36,897 nucleotides of DNA from Ectocarpus siliculosus (taxonomy: Eukaryota; Sar; Phaeophyceae; Ectocarpales; Ectocarpaceae), in contig FN648789.1 of the NCBI GenBank assembly GCA_000310025.1, positions 2,830 through 39,726 of the forward strand, read 5' to 3'. Numbering within the stretch: position 1 is the first letter of the stretch; every line of letters starts with the position of its first letter. Position numbers and translations under genes: made by a program. Below, one piece after another: positions 19,904 through 31,792 of the stretch. The notes beneath the pieces are model-generated. The model had not been told where the DNA came from. It saw nothing but the letters and a program-made list of their open reading frames with translations, and did not search any database.

Positions 19904-21426
19904 TTGTCGAATACCACGTTATCAGGGGCTAGGCTTGGGGGAATCAACGCCTCCACTGGTGCAGCATTCTCTCCCGGCATGATCTGTCTCAGAACGGCTA
20001 CATTCAACGACGCAACATTTCCCGACACGCTTGTTTATTGTTCGTGGTGCGTGAGCACATGCACGTGACAAAAAAAAAAACAAATGCACTCCGTCAGGTA
20101 TCGATTATCGTGAAGATGACTTTGCTGGTGTAGCGGTATTCGCCACCTAAAATCGTTGCGGTCGCATGTTTGGAATCGATCTACCGTAGATGCATGATAC
20201 CCGGGAATGTCCTCACGGAACTTGGTCATGTCTCGAACGATTGTTGTTGTTGTTGTTGTTGTCTTCACATTAAAAACCGTTCCGATCTCTCTCTACCCAG
20301 TACCTTCGTATGTCCGTACTGATCCAACACTCGACGTGGTCGATTCCCGTGGTCACAGGTTAACTTAACCTAAAAAGGTACACTCAAATAAACTGGCCCC
20401 GAGGGGTCCGCAAGTCAATAGAAATCAACGACAGATATTCTGGAATCCTCCACTCCCTCTGCGCGCTATGCGAGGTATCAACTGAGACTAGCAGTAACTA
20501 TCCATCATGGGCCGGAGAAAGAGGTACACCTCCTTGGTTCAATCTTGGTACTTCACAACGCAAGCAGAGACCAGGCCATCTGGCACAGAAACAAAGAGAA
20601 AAAAAGAGAGAAAATAAGAAAAAAGAGAAAAAAGAGAAAAAATAAAAATAGAAACCGTAAGGAGAAGAGAAAATAAAATGAAAATGAAATGAAAATGGGC
20701 GAGGACAAAGAGGGACCAGGCCGAAAATAACAAGAAGTATGAGGCAGAACAAGGCACACGGTGGAGAGACCACTAACGAACAAGCAAACACGCAAACATG
20801 GCCACCACCCAGCGATACATTGTAATGGTACGAAATAACTACTGGGGGGTTGGTGCAATGGTGCAGCGTTGGGGGGGGTGTACTCATAGTCGTGCATGCC
20901 GTAGTCGTTTGACCATTGACCTCGCATCCCTACAAAGCCGGGACGGAGCACGCCGGGTTCTCACCGGACCAGGCTCTCACATCACCAAGCGCGAAGCGCC
21001 GTGAGGTATTTGGCGAGTCGCATGAAGGGTGAGCTGCATCCTGCTAAGGGTGTTCGGCATCTTGTGCTTACTTCCTTGCGTACGGATGACAGCTACGTAT
21101 GACTTAATTTATTTTCTGGTGCTTTCACTTCCAGAGACAGTTGGAAGCACTGTGTAACTGCCTCGAGGAAGCTTGACCATTTTAACACAACGTGGTACGA
21201 TCATCCCCCGTTGCGCGGAGTGAGGTTTCTCGACCCCGCACAACATGATCTACTCGACCACCATTATGGTTACCGCCAAAAAAAAACCGAGGTAAAAAAA
21301 AAAAAAATTGTAACCTGGTTGCCGAGTTCACGAAGTGAATTGGCTTGTTTTACAACGTCGTTGCCAAGCGACGAAAACCCAACCCCGATGACAAACACCG
21401 GTGCAGCGTTGGGGGGGGGGAATTGG
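19904..21426. other. Non-coding; microsatellites and purine tract
   Basis: A (TTG)n run lies at about 20239-20260. A long purine-rich tract (GAGAAAAAA-type) lies at about 20580-20720 and makes artefactual hydrophobic open frames on the minus strand. GTGCAGCGTTGGGGGGG occurs twice (about 20861 and 21400). No gene is supportable. Confidence 0.5.
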
Positions 21427-22456
21427 CTAAAAGAAATCCGGCACGCATCGTGCCACTCGGTCCGTCTCTTCTCGTTTGCTTTCTTCCCTCGCCGTCTCGT
21501 CCGTCTCCTGCCCCCCTCCCGCCCCATTGGTTGTTGGCTTGTGGTTTCGTTTGAGCGATCGTTGTCGGCTGGTCTCTTCTTCCTTCTCGTGCCAGGAGGT
21601 CATGAACCGCTCAGCTCCCTGCAGCACCGCCGCATGCCAGGGTTCTCCCCCCTCCACCTTCGCGGCTTCCGTCCACCTTAACTTCGGTGCCGTGTCTTTC
21701 GGTACGGGAGTTCCGAGACAACATGGATCGGTTTTCGTAGATCCGTGGTCGGCCCCGAATGCCTTCAGGTCGTCGAGCACACACTTCGGCCAGTTTTGTT
21801 CCTGTCCCCCCCTACGTGGCTTCCCCCCCCGCCAGCTCGCCGAGCATCAGCCGTTTCGGGAGTCGCCCGTCCGGCTGCTTTGCCAGTGCTCCCGCGAACA
21901 GTAGGCGTCGTTGTCGGATCGTGGCTTCAACGCTCCGGCATTCGACCCTCTTCAGCGTCTGGGCGTACGAGACCTGCCGGTAGGTGTCTTTCTTGCGCTT
22001 GCACCCGATAACTCGAAGGAGCAGTCGGTGGTGTGTCGACCGCAGCGTCTGATAGTGGCCGCTGAGTGGTGACCATGTCATGCAGCCGTACAGCAGTGAC
22101 TCCATCGCCTCCGCCTGGAGGAGGCGGATTTTGAGTCGGAATGGCGCTTTCGGTCTGTCGAAGAGCTCCTGGCCATATCGCCTGAGGCACGCCCACGCTC
22201 CTCTGCTCCTGTAGCTGATCTCCCGGGTGAGGTCGCCATGTTCGTTGACGAGACCACCGAGGTACCGGAACTCGGTCGGCTTGGCGTATTTCTGTCCCGC
22301 GGCTTCGATGGTCAGTGGTGGAGGCGGGGGGGGCTGTGATGTTGTAGTCGACTTGTCCTTCGCGCGCATCAGGAGCATCTCCGCCTTCTTCTCCGACGCC
22401 GTCAGCCCGAACTCACCGATGCATAGCTGTGAAAGCGTCGCGTCGAGTTCGAACTA
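21427..22456 (-). pseudogene. Non-LTR retrotransposon RT, C-terminal fragment
   Basis: The minus-strand reading runs from about 22456 to 21812 as GLTASEKKAEMLLMRAK, then EFRYLGGLVNEHGDL, RAWACLRRYGQEL, AEAMESLLYGCMTWSPL and RLLLRVIGCKRKKDTYR. This is the characteristic post-catalytic part of Jockey/RTE-like reverse transcriptases (Y-LGG, then LLYGC-TW). It stops at 21812. Coding continues in another frame from 21780 to 21427 (LDDLKAFGADHGSTKTDPCC, then ERFMTSWHEKEEETSRQR), indicating a frameshift. An in-frame TAG near 22454 bounds the upstream end, and the endonuclease and catalytic FADD box are absent. It is a 5'-truncated dead LINE copy. Confidence 0.82.
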
Positions 22457-23300
22457 CATGCGCGCTAATCAAGTGAGCGCTCAGTAAAACCAACACAGAC
22501 GATCGCGGTCAAGCCATCGTATTCTTTCCCGTGATGAAGCCATGTGCTGTACGGTTCAATTGTTTGCTGATCATAAGCCGCAACGTAAGCTGAACCGCCC
22601 CAAGGAATTCGATGTGTCGCCACGAATTCCCACACCAGAACAAGGAAAAAAAGAAAAAAAGAAAAAAAACGATACCATGCCAGGCACACGTCGCCTGGCC
22701 CCATGGCGACCCGTCCGGGCTATGTCCGAATGCCCACGAAATTTGGCGGCCCGGACGCACGATAACGTATCCCCGTCGTTTTCTTTTTCTTTGTTTTTTT
22801 TGCCGTGTTTTTCGTCATGTTTCTCCGTGTAGTGAGACATTCCAGGCACCAGGCGGATCATTTCGCGAATGCCTCAAAGATACAAGAAGGAATCAAGCAA
22901 GTCCATGATAACCAACATACTTGCGCGGGCCTATGGCAAGAAGGGCAAGACAAACGACACTCAGCGCTTCCTACAGTAGTGCCCCACAGTTGGTCATCGC
23001 CAACCGGTACTGCACGCCACCACCGAGAGACAGACTGGGGTCTCTCCGAGGTAGCGCTCGCCGGTGTGCTTCTTGGTGGAGGAACTCTCTGAGTCCTCCG
23101 GTTTGGGGTGTTTTAGGCGGGCGGGGCGGCACGAAGCCCACCGGCTGAGCTGTGCCATTCCGTTTCGCGGTCAAATTTCACACAGGGTGTGTATCGTACC
23201 AGTTCTGTACTGATAATATAAGCGTATTGTACCACATCGGACCACCCGACGGGTTATACTGTTGTTACCCGAAGCAGTTATCGCACGACTTCGAGTTGGG
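22457..23300. other. No supportable gene
   Basis: Simple A-rich (about 22645-22670) and T-rich (about 22780-22800) stretches, and otherwise unremarkable sequence. Open frames here are short and lack motifs. Confidence 0.4.
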
Positions 23301-24255
23301 TGTTTTCTGAATGGTAGCGTACCATTGGGAGGCTCAATCGCCCGAGACTGCTACTGTAGAAGAGTTTTTCCCGTCTGGTGGTATTCGGAGGGAGATTTTG
23401 TGTTTAGTAGCAGAGAATTGTTAGGATACCGCGGAGGCTTTGTGCCGTGCGGGACGTCTCCCTCCGTAGGCCATAGAAAATACTAATCAAGGCAAGTCGA
23501 AAGAAAAACAATAAAATGAAAGTTTGTTGTCGAAGACCGAACAAACTGTAGTTATTGTGCACGGACGAATTCGGAACATCTCCCAGATCTACGTGTGTAT
23601 TTGCGTTCTTGCTGTGCCGCCCTGGGGGCGCGTTGGTTCGGATGTCTTGGTTCGGTTTTCTGGGGTCCCAACAAGAGAAAGGTCTCACGGAGTTCTCATT
23701 CTGCTGCCTCGCTGCTCCTGCGGCAAGAGTTTTGATAGACGCTTGTCCACTGGACCCAAGGGCCACGTTGTGAGAAAGACACAATATGTACCATGCAGCC
23801 CGCTTTGGGTCACGCGGCAGAAGGGCAGCAGCTACCTACATCAATATTGGGACGATAGCTAGCAATCATGTCCTGGCTTTTCTCCCGCCAAACCACCCCT
23901 TTTCTTTCGAAGGTGGGGGATAGGAGAGATGTTACGAGTGAGGGCTCACTTTGAAGAGGCCTCTTAATATTTTCTGTGACTCGGAAGAGCCACCTTTGCT
24001 ATGTAGAAGCAAGTTAACTTAGCATGGGGTGTTTTCTGAATGGTAGCGTACCATTGGGAGGCTCAATCGTCCGAGACTGTTACTGTAGAACAGTTTCGTC
24101 CCGTCTGGTGGTATTCGGAGGGAGATTTGTGTTTAGTAGCAGAGACACGTTAGGATACCGCGGAGGCTTTGTGCCGTGCGGGACGTGTGGTACGGGGGAA
24201 GTCTCCCTCCGTAGGCCACAGAAAATATTAATCAAGGCAATTCGAAAGAAAAACA
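23301..24255 (+). mobile_element. Miniature terminal-repeat element (TRIM-like)
   Basis: Direct terminal repeats at 23301-23510 (210 bp) and 24030-24255 (226 bp) both start TGTTTTCTGAATGGTAGCG and end GAAAGAAAAACA, i.e. TG...CA. They differ by scattered substitutions and a 16-base insertion in the right copy (within GGGACGTGTGGTACGGGGGA). A short purine run (ATGGGG, 24024-24029) precedes the right repeat. The 519-bp interior has no coding capacity and begins with the repeat also present at 19558-19903. This is the layout of a TRIM. No target-site duplication is visible. Confidence 0.72.
23514..23859. repeat. 346-bp dispersed repeat, copy 2
   Basis: This copy begins three bases after the left terminal repeat of the miniature element and makes up most of its interior. 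The similarity to copy 1 even includes AAAACA at the end of the terminal repeat, so copy 1 may be the interior of a related element whose terminal repeats have diverged or been lost. The edge hairpin is kept (23521-23528 with 23540-23547). Confidence 0.85.
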
Positions 24256-25415
24256 AAAAACACCCAATCTTTTCCGATTGCTGTTTGGGTGTTATTCTTG
24301 TTACTTCATTAATCTAGTTGATTGTGATCTGCACCAAACGTTGTGTCATACGAGCCTTTTTCTACCCTTGGCGTCCGGCTGTTTCAGCCTGATACATGTT
24401 GGGGACACTCAGCGCATGATCGTGGGCTATGGTGTCGTTTGCAGTGCGCATGGAGTCCAACACGTACTCGGTCGTCCTGTAATTCCGCAGTATGCATCAT
24501 CCGCACGGGGTGTCTGGTGGGTCGGCCGCTGAACGAGCAACAACTGCAGCTGTCCCCTAAAAATGCAAATCTTTGCGGGTACATCAAAGAAGAAACCCAT
24601 TTCAATTGGCAGCGCCTGCGACACGTTCTTGGGTCCTCTGCTGGTGAACTACGATGTAGTGTTGTGATGAGTTCGCGTAGTCGAGGTGGTAGTATTCAAT
24701 GGGTCGGACGCCGGAGAACCACGAACTGGTGACAAACGTTACAATTTTTGGAGGGCGACCAATAATAATAGGGTATTTGCGGTTTGTTGGGTGTTTCGAT
24801 TCGAACTCAGAAGTACGGAAGAGGTCCAGCGTGAGATACCAATTCGGAACGTATAACACAATGTAAAATACAGGTTACCGTGTTCTACTTTTTCAAGTTT
24901 TCTTATCCTATCTATGTGGCGTCACCAAGTTGTGCATCTTGACATTTTTTTCCCCCATACAGATATGCACGTATGGAACACACATACATCTCGTTGTCGC
25001 CCGTCCGTCCGTGTACAGGTCTACCAAAGATGAAATGTATAGACCCGACGCAATGGAACATACATACATACAGAAACGAAATATTTCGAGGAAATTCCCT
25101 TACAAAGATGAAGAACGTGGGCATGATCAAGTTGGAGCTTTCCTGCGTCTCCGGGGTAGAATCGTAAACAAAAAGAGCGGAACATGGACTTCGTAACGAT
25201 CGACCGGTCTCCGGCGGTGGCAAAGAAACAATGCCAACCTGAAATTGACACTTGGTTTTATGTAGTTTGAAAAAACAACAATATAAAAATATTCGGCACT
25301 GCTCGCGCGCCTCTTCACGTGCGGAATTGACCGAATTAATTATCGATACCGCGAAAAACACAGCAACACCGCAAGAACAAGACTAGCATACGATGTACCC
25401 TTTCGAGATACTCCA
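24256..25415. other. No supportable gene; upstream region of the 13-exon gene
   Basis: I found no recognisable domain or repeat. The stretch immediately upstream of 25416 would contain the promoter of the multi-exon gene, but I see no clear TATA box or initiator. Confidence 0.35.
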
Positions 25416-28400
25416 ATGAATAACACCATTATTAGTTGGTGTACTGCGGTACAGCAGTTCCTGACACCACGACACGGTAGTGGCGGTAGTGACTCCTCAA
25501 CAACGCACCCACACATTTCCGATGGATCGGTGATTCGTCTCCTGGGCCACCGCTACCGCTGCTGTACACCCCAGTGTGCAACGTCACGACGGCCACGTTC
25601 CAAGCGCGGACAATCTACGATCAGCTCTATTTCTACAGTAGGATGATGACGTCGCTGATGAGCCAGGATAAAGAGGCATCATCAGCTCGCCGGCGGTCTT
25701 CTAATGGTCGTTCGAAACCGCCTGTCACCGCGGCTAAGCTAGGGTCATGCTGGAAGGGGGTGAGTGTGACTGACACATTTTTTTGGTGCTGATACTCTCC
25801 ATATTTCTGGTGGGTGTTTATGCCTGTAGCCTGTCGCCGACATCAGGCCATGTTCCTACTGTACAAGCACCAGTATTTTCGGAATATAGCATTGTTTTCT
25901 GTGCTTTTTGCTGCAATATTCAGGCTGGTAGCCAGGCACCGGCAGCCAACACCCTTCGCCAGTGGATTTCTATCATCAACGACACGAGCCAGGAAGCACT
26001 GATCGCGCTTCGTGCTCTGACGGATCAACGCGTTCCAGGGTACCAAAGCATCACCACGGCCTTCCTCGCCGACCCTCGCGTTCGGGACTTGAAAGAAGAG
26101 CAGCCGCAAACCCAGGCCCTCATGTTCGACATTCAAGCGAGGTATGCAATATGGGAGGCAACGAGTAAGACCAGCCAAGTGTGATACAAGCGTGATATAT
26201 TAACAGGCTTCGTTCGTCGTTGACATCCTCTGCAACTATATTGCTGTCGGCGTTTGTGTCAAAGGTTCTACGCTGCCATGTTGATCACTCGTGTATACCA
26301 ATATAAGCGGACGATCAGCGTCGGAACGCATGCGTACATGCAGACCCTCCTCGATTAGAACCCCACCTTGTGGTTTGGGTACTTCTGCAGGATACCGAAG
26401 ACGTCCAAAAAAGGAGACCGCGAGGGGTTGGACGAGATAGGCTGGGCGTTGGCTCGGGCGAAGATGACGGCGTCTTGGGTCGAGGGTATTGAGCACGTAG
26501 TGCCCAGAGACCTGAAGGGGTGAGTGCAGCGACAACGTAGTTTGGGGCGTGGCACTCGGCAATTTTGTTCTTGCGGTGGTTGTCCGTGATTGGTAGGGGC
26601 AACCCTAGAAAGAAGACGACGAACGTTCACTAACCTCGACCGCATTCAACATTTTCCCGGGGTTCCCATGGCCCACATCAACAGTACCGTCCGCGACTTC
26701 GCGTTCGTGAAGACCGGCCACTACGCTAACTACGTCAAGCCACACCAACTTGAGAGAGAGGCGGAGGTACGCGAGCTCCCAGAGTTGCTTCCTCCGCACA
26801 TCGAGGAGCTCGACGAAGATGTAGTGCTGGCCATTCGCTCGAAGCTACATCCCACCATCAGGAAGGTGAATCCCGTATAATTTAGGGCGTTTGCGTTTGC
26901 TTTGTTCGCCTAAGCGTGTTTGTAGCATTTTTCCTTGCGGTTCGAGCGCTGTACAGGTTATTGTGGATGGGCGCAGCCAACCCAGCACTAGTTATTATGT
27001 GTTTGTTTTGCTGTTTTGCATATGCACACACCCTTCTTTTCCCCTTGCCCGTTATTGGAACGGGTTTCACTAGCACATCTGCAATCACTCGGATAGGGGC
27101 GAGCGAGGAGGGACGGTCGCGTTTCTCCGCGCAAATTATTACAGGCGGGACATAGTCGCGGGTGGAAGGCCAAAGTTTTGTTGCTTTCTGTTGGTTCGTC
27201 GTATGGCAGGTCATGCGCGAAGACCTCAACTTCCGCCCGATGCTCGTCGAGCACGAGGGACTGTACGAAAGCGCTTTGAACAAGGTCAGAAGCTTGAAGC
27301 TGCAAGTCACTCAGCCAGTGCAACCACGTCCACGAGAACCCGTCGGCAACCCCAACAGCGAGGGTCTTGCCTGCACCGTCTGCAAAGCACCAACCTCTTC
27401 GAGGTGAGGACCAGGGAGGTACAGGATGAATGATCACGCCTGTTGGGAACACGCCTATATTTCGTATGCGGCCTGTCCGCTCGCGTGGCCGACCGTCGCA
27501 ATCTCACCCCGAGTTTAGACCGCTCGCATCCCATGGCCGGTGTGACCCTTCATGTCGACTTTAACACCGGTTCGTGTCCATCTTACCATTCATTGTATAT
27601 TTTCGCGCGGCGTCCATGTATCACGCCATGTACAAAGTAGGAGTTACTTCTTTTACGACACGCCAGTGTTTCAATATCGCCGCCCTCTTCACCCTTGTTG
27701 TCCCTCGTCCCCATTACTCTTCGCTCCCCTCGCCTTAGCGATTCGTGTTCCGTCTGCAAGATTCGCCACACTGGTGGTTGCGCGAACATCGACTTTTCGG
27801 AGGACAGCGAAACGTCGAAAGTCAGAGACTGCAAGGACTGCCACCTCAGCAAGCAGGCACAGCAGCAGCCAGAGGAGCCAGCGGACCCGGAGGGTCCTGA
27901 GGAGGGGGAACAAAGCCAGCAGGATGCCAGCAAGCGCCCCGCCCCAGGACGTTCGGGAGACGGGGAGGACGGTGGTCCGTCTTCCCCCTCCGGACGAAAC
28001 GGCGCGCGGGATAAGGGGAAAAGGCCCAGGAGGGACCCAACGCCCTCGTCACCGGCACCGACCTTGCCCACTCTCCCGTCCTCGCCCGGCGGCACGGGTG
28101 ACGACCTCAAGACCCTACGCAGGTACGGTGATAATTAATGATGAAGGCGCGATATACACTACTATATGTAGTACCATTTCCCCAAGATTCGCTCTAGAGC
28201 TTGCTGGTCGACGCTAGGCCCGAAGCAGCAAGAATTAAATAAACAAACGAATATCCCTCACCCTGACATTATTTTGCTTTTTGTTACCGTGGTTTCCATG
28301 CCGAATGCCCCACCACCCACTGCTTGCCGTCGACATACAGGGCTGAGTGCATCCGCATCAACGACGCTATGCCGCTTAGTCGTGATTTCCGCGTGGAAGG

Positions 28401-31400
28401 ATCCGGCGCTCCTATTGAGGGCGACGGTGACAAGGCCATGCTCTTGTTCGTCGATCCCGGTGTGAACGACGATCTGCTCAGGGAAACTGCTCCCTGGAAA
28501 GACCGCCTGAGCAAGATCATCTACCGCGTGTGCGACTTCTTGCACGAGGAAGGCACCATGATCGTCCACGTTCCTCACTCCTATCTTCACCATGGTCGGC
28601 GCATCGAGGGTCAGTGTTGTCTATTTATTGTTTTTTTTCTCTTGTACGAGCTTTCACGTCAGCATGGTCGTCGTCGTCTTGCTTTCGATTTTTTTTTTAT
28701 AGCGGGGAATGACGTGGAGTTTGGAGGGACTATCTGGGCGCGAAGAAGACGACGCTCCCGATGCCCTTTGTCCCCTTCGTCACGTACGGACTAACAGGCG
28801 CCGTCCTTGTTCGAGTGTGTCGTGTTGCTTCTTGTTTGCTTCTTCTTCACCGTGTAGACGCCCTCAAGCAGCCCGATTTGGGACTGGTAGTAGAAGACAA
28901 TCCGCTGGTGGTTGTGTACGGAAAGCGGGGAGGTGGAATCACAGCTACATCCAAGGCAAACCATCTTTCAGGGGGTGTCGACATCTTTCTTATCGCTCAT
29001 CCCGATGGCGCTAGCTTCCGATGCAACAAGGACGTGCTGCCGCAGAACTTTCCGGATAAGGTTTCGGCAAATGGCGAGCGGATTCCTGTCAACAATGGCC
29101 GCGAGTGCGTCATGAACGACGTTCCCTACCTTGGGGCTTCTCGATGCTTCCACAACATCGTCGCCTCCTCGGGGATTCAACGGTGAGCCCCTGAGTCTTG
29201 AACTAGCCGCTTGACTCGGCGACATGAGAGGCTCGTACGTGAAAATAAAATACTTCATCCTCGTCACCCATGAAATGCCCACATGGCGTGTGGGGTTTGG
29301 ATATATCTCCTTTCACATAGTTTGTTTAATTTCTTGGGGATCTCACCCCTCACCCATCTAAGTAGCACATTTGCGTAGATGGCGGTGGGCCGTGAGGGGG
29401 TGGGGTGGGGGTTACTCTCCTCGCGTGATAGACCATTAACCACGCGTCCTTGACAGGACGGACCACGTGGTAGATGGGGGTGGGGCGTGTCTTCATGGGG
29501 TACGGGGGGGGGGGGCGTATCGGCAGGGTGGGAAAAACTATTTGTTGTTGTGGGGGTGGTGTACGGGGGATAGTCCTCTTCACTCAATCAACTGATAACA
29601 TACCTGGACGCCCTAACCCTCGTTCGATGAGTGCCAAGTACCAGATTTCCACATGCCGCACAAGCCCTACCGTAACCCTCATACCTGACAGTTCTGTATA
29701 CTCTGTCGTTTTATGCATCCCCAAGTTTCACGAAGCAAGGGGACACCGTCATGACGCTTACCGCCGACAAGGACGGTGTCCTCGAGACAGCACTGAAGTA
29801 CGGGCGGAATGTGGGCTTGTTCATAACGGACACAAACGAGCGCGAAGGCATCATTACACGGGCGGAGCGAGCCTTCGACGACCCCTGGAGAATGGGAATA
29901 TTCATGGTGGGCACCCGAAGGATACTTGTTGTTGTGCAATAGCGACATGCATTGCAGCTTTCCCCTTGTCAGCACATCTCTAACACAGGTCCCCCCCCCC
30001 AGTGAGTGTAGGTCGACTTGCTCACCTTCCTTTTGCTTGGTAATGCGTCCGCTTTCCTGCCGTCGTTGGTATTTATTGTAGGAAAGTTGTGGGGGATACG
30101 TGCGATGACTGTGCTGGAAAGTTACAATACCATATAAATATATATGGATGTGTAGTCTACAAGTAGAGCGAGATATGAGATATGCGTGCAGGTTACGCGT
30201 TCTTTAAGCCCACCAACCGACTGCTCCGGTCCTTCCTTTCTCAACTCCTGTATACTTTGCTGCTTCCAAGCTCCAAAGCGGAAATCACCGGCCACCAGCA
30301 TCCACAAAGTCCGCCATGGCACGCTGCCGCTTGGCAGTCCCCCGGAGAACACCCCGCGAGGTATCGTTGACCAAACCGACACCTGGACGGAAAAATTGGT
30401 TTTAGGGGGGAAGGATGAAGAAGGCGCTAGGATCCAAGCCATGGTTGAAGTGGCGTGTAAGGTGGCTCGTGACTTCCAGTGGGAAGTACGCCTGGACGTG
30501 AGTTTATTGCAAGAAGCTGCCTTGCATATTTGCAGTAGTATTGGCATGTGTATGTATGGATGTCGGGAGGTGGGCGGCCATGATGGTTTCGCCTCTCAGA
30601 AACAAAGACGTTAATCTGATTAAAAAAATATATCGCGATCTCACCGAACCCTTCAATGAATGTAGGTAGCGTGCACAGTTTCATGTCACAAACTCTCCAC
30701 ACTAATTTGCGCAATATCTCCCTCGAATCTGTTGTCCAATTTGTACAGTGCTCTACCCTCTTGTTCGTTAGAACATCTGCCTGCTCCTGTTCGTCTCCAA
30801 ACTCGTTAAACCCCAACTCTGTCCGCATGTCGTGCCGCAGCCGCCGGAAGAGCTAGGCGTTCGTGCGGCTCTCTTCGCCCTGGATGCCCAGCGCTACAAG
30901 GTGGGCGTTTCCGACCTTCCCGTGTGGGGGGAGTACATCGTGTATGATTCGCGCGAGCAGGCCTGTGCTTCGATTAAACCCGACGACGACGACGAACTCC
31001 TCCAGTACGTGCGACTCCTTCACGTCGCTGACACCCAACTGCTAAGGCGGATGTGCAAGGAGGCCGAAGAGAGCGTCGTGTCCGAGGACGCTGGCCTTTA
31101 TCTTAGGGTTGCCACATCTTGCCCGGCGTTCTACGCGTTGTGGGATGAATCCGAAGATAACGTTGGAACCCACGAGGTTCGGAACAGGTGTACACGAACT
31201 GACTCGACGAGCAATCTGGTTGCGAAGTTCAGGGGAACCGGCTCTACTGAGTTCCCTGTGTTCCTCAAGGTGTGCCAGGAAATTGCTGCCGAGGACCGGG
31301 GTCGGGTGGTACACATCCAACCAGGCTTGTCTGTCGTTCGCCCTGGATGGTACAAGTCGCCGAAAACGGAATCATCCTGCAACGACGAGGGCGGGAGTCC

Positions 31401-31404
31401 CTAG
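25416..31404 (+). CDS. 13-exon gene: Cys-rich module plus degenerate beta-class amino-methyltransferase-like domain
   Basis: Proposed exons: 25416-25476, 25575-25759, 25924-26141, 26391-26519, 26613-26865, 27210-27403, 27739-28122, 28341-28609, 28703-28783, 28858-29182, 29726-29906, 30279-30497, 30841-31404. All introns are GT-AG, every junction preserves phase, and the sum is 3063 nt (1020 codons plus stop). The first exon is least certain; Met-Met near 25643 is an alternative start. Residues 1-336 are unrecognised. Residues 337-382 hold three CxxC pairs plus a lone Cys, probably zinc-binding. Residues 383-474 are Glu/Gln/Pro/Ser-rich and disordered. Residues 480-745 follow the order of N4/N6 amino-methyltransferases: LLFVDPGVNDD (DPPY position, about 513-516), a helix then EEGTMIVHVPHSY, LVVVYGKRGGG, and near 705-735 GDTVMTL plus ALKYGRNVGLFITD where DPFxGSGTT would bind AdoMet. 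Both active motifs are altered, so I infer a non-catalytic fold. Residues 746-1020 are unrecognised. Confidence 0.68.
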
Positions 31405-31792
31405 AGCTTGTTGTTTTCCATACAGAGGTAGTACAGAGAAGTCGACTACCGTTTTTTTTTCTTGCATTTGTTTTTTCGGCCACATGGGTAATGGCAATAG
31501 AGAGATGGCCGTCTTCAAGGAACAATAATTGCTGTCTGTGTCGTTGGCGTGGAGGCTGCTCCGGTACTAAAGGCAATGGGAGAGGGGAGGGCGTTGGGAG
31601 GGTGTACTCTTCTTTGTTTTTGGGGGGGGAGGTACCGGGAAGAGCATGATTGAGTCTACTGAGGAACTCCCGAGTGCACCCTCGCCAGTTTCTCTCAGGG
31701 TGTATATTTTTTTCTGTTCGTTTTTTGCCCGTCGACTAATTTCGCATCGTTTCACATTCAAGTAGCAGCACGGTAGAACGAATTAATTGTAG

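Noticed and set aside
20498-20951. Hydrophobic minus-strand open frames with runs of Phe, Leu and Ser
   Set aside because: They are the reverse translation of a purine-rich low-complexity tract, not membrane proteins.
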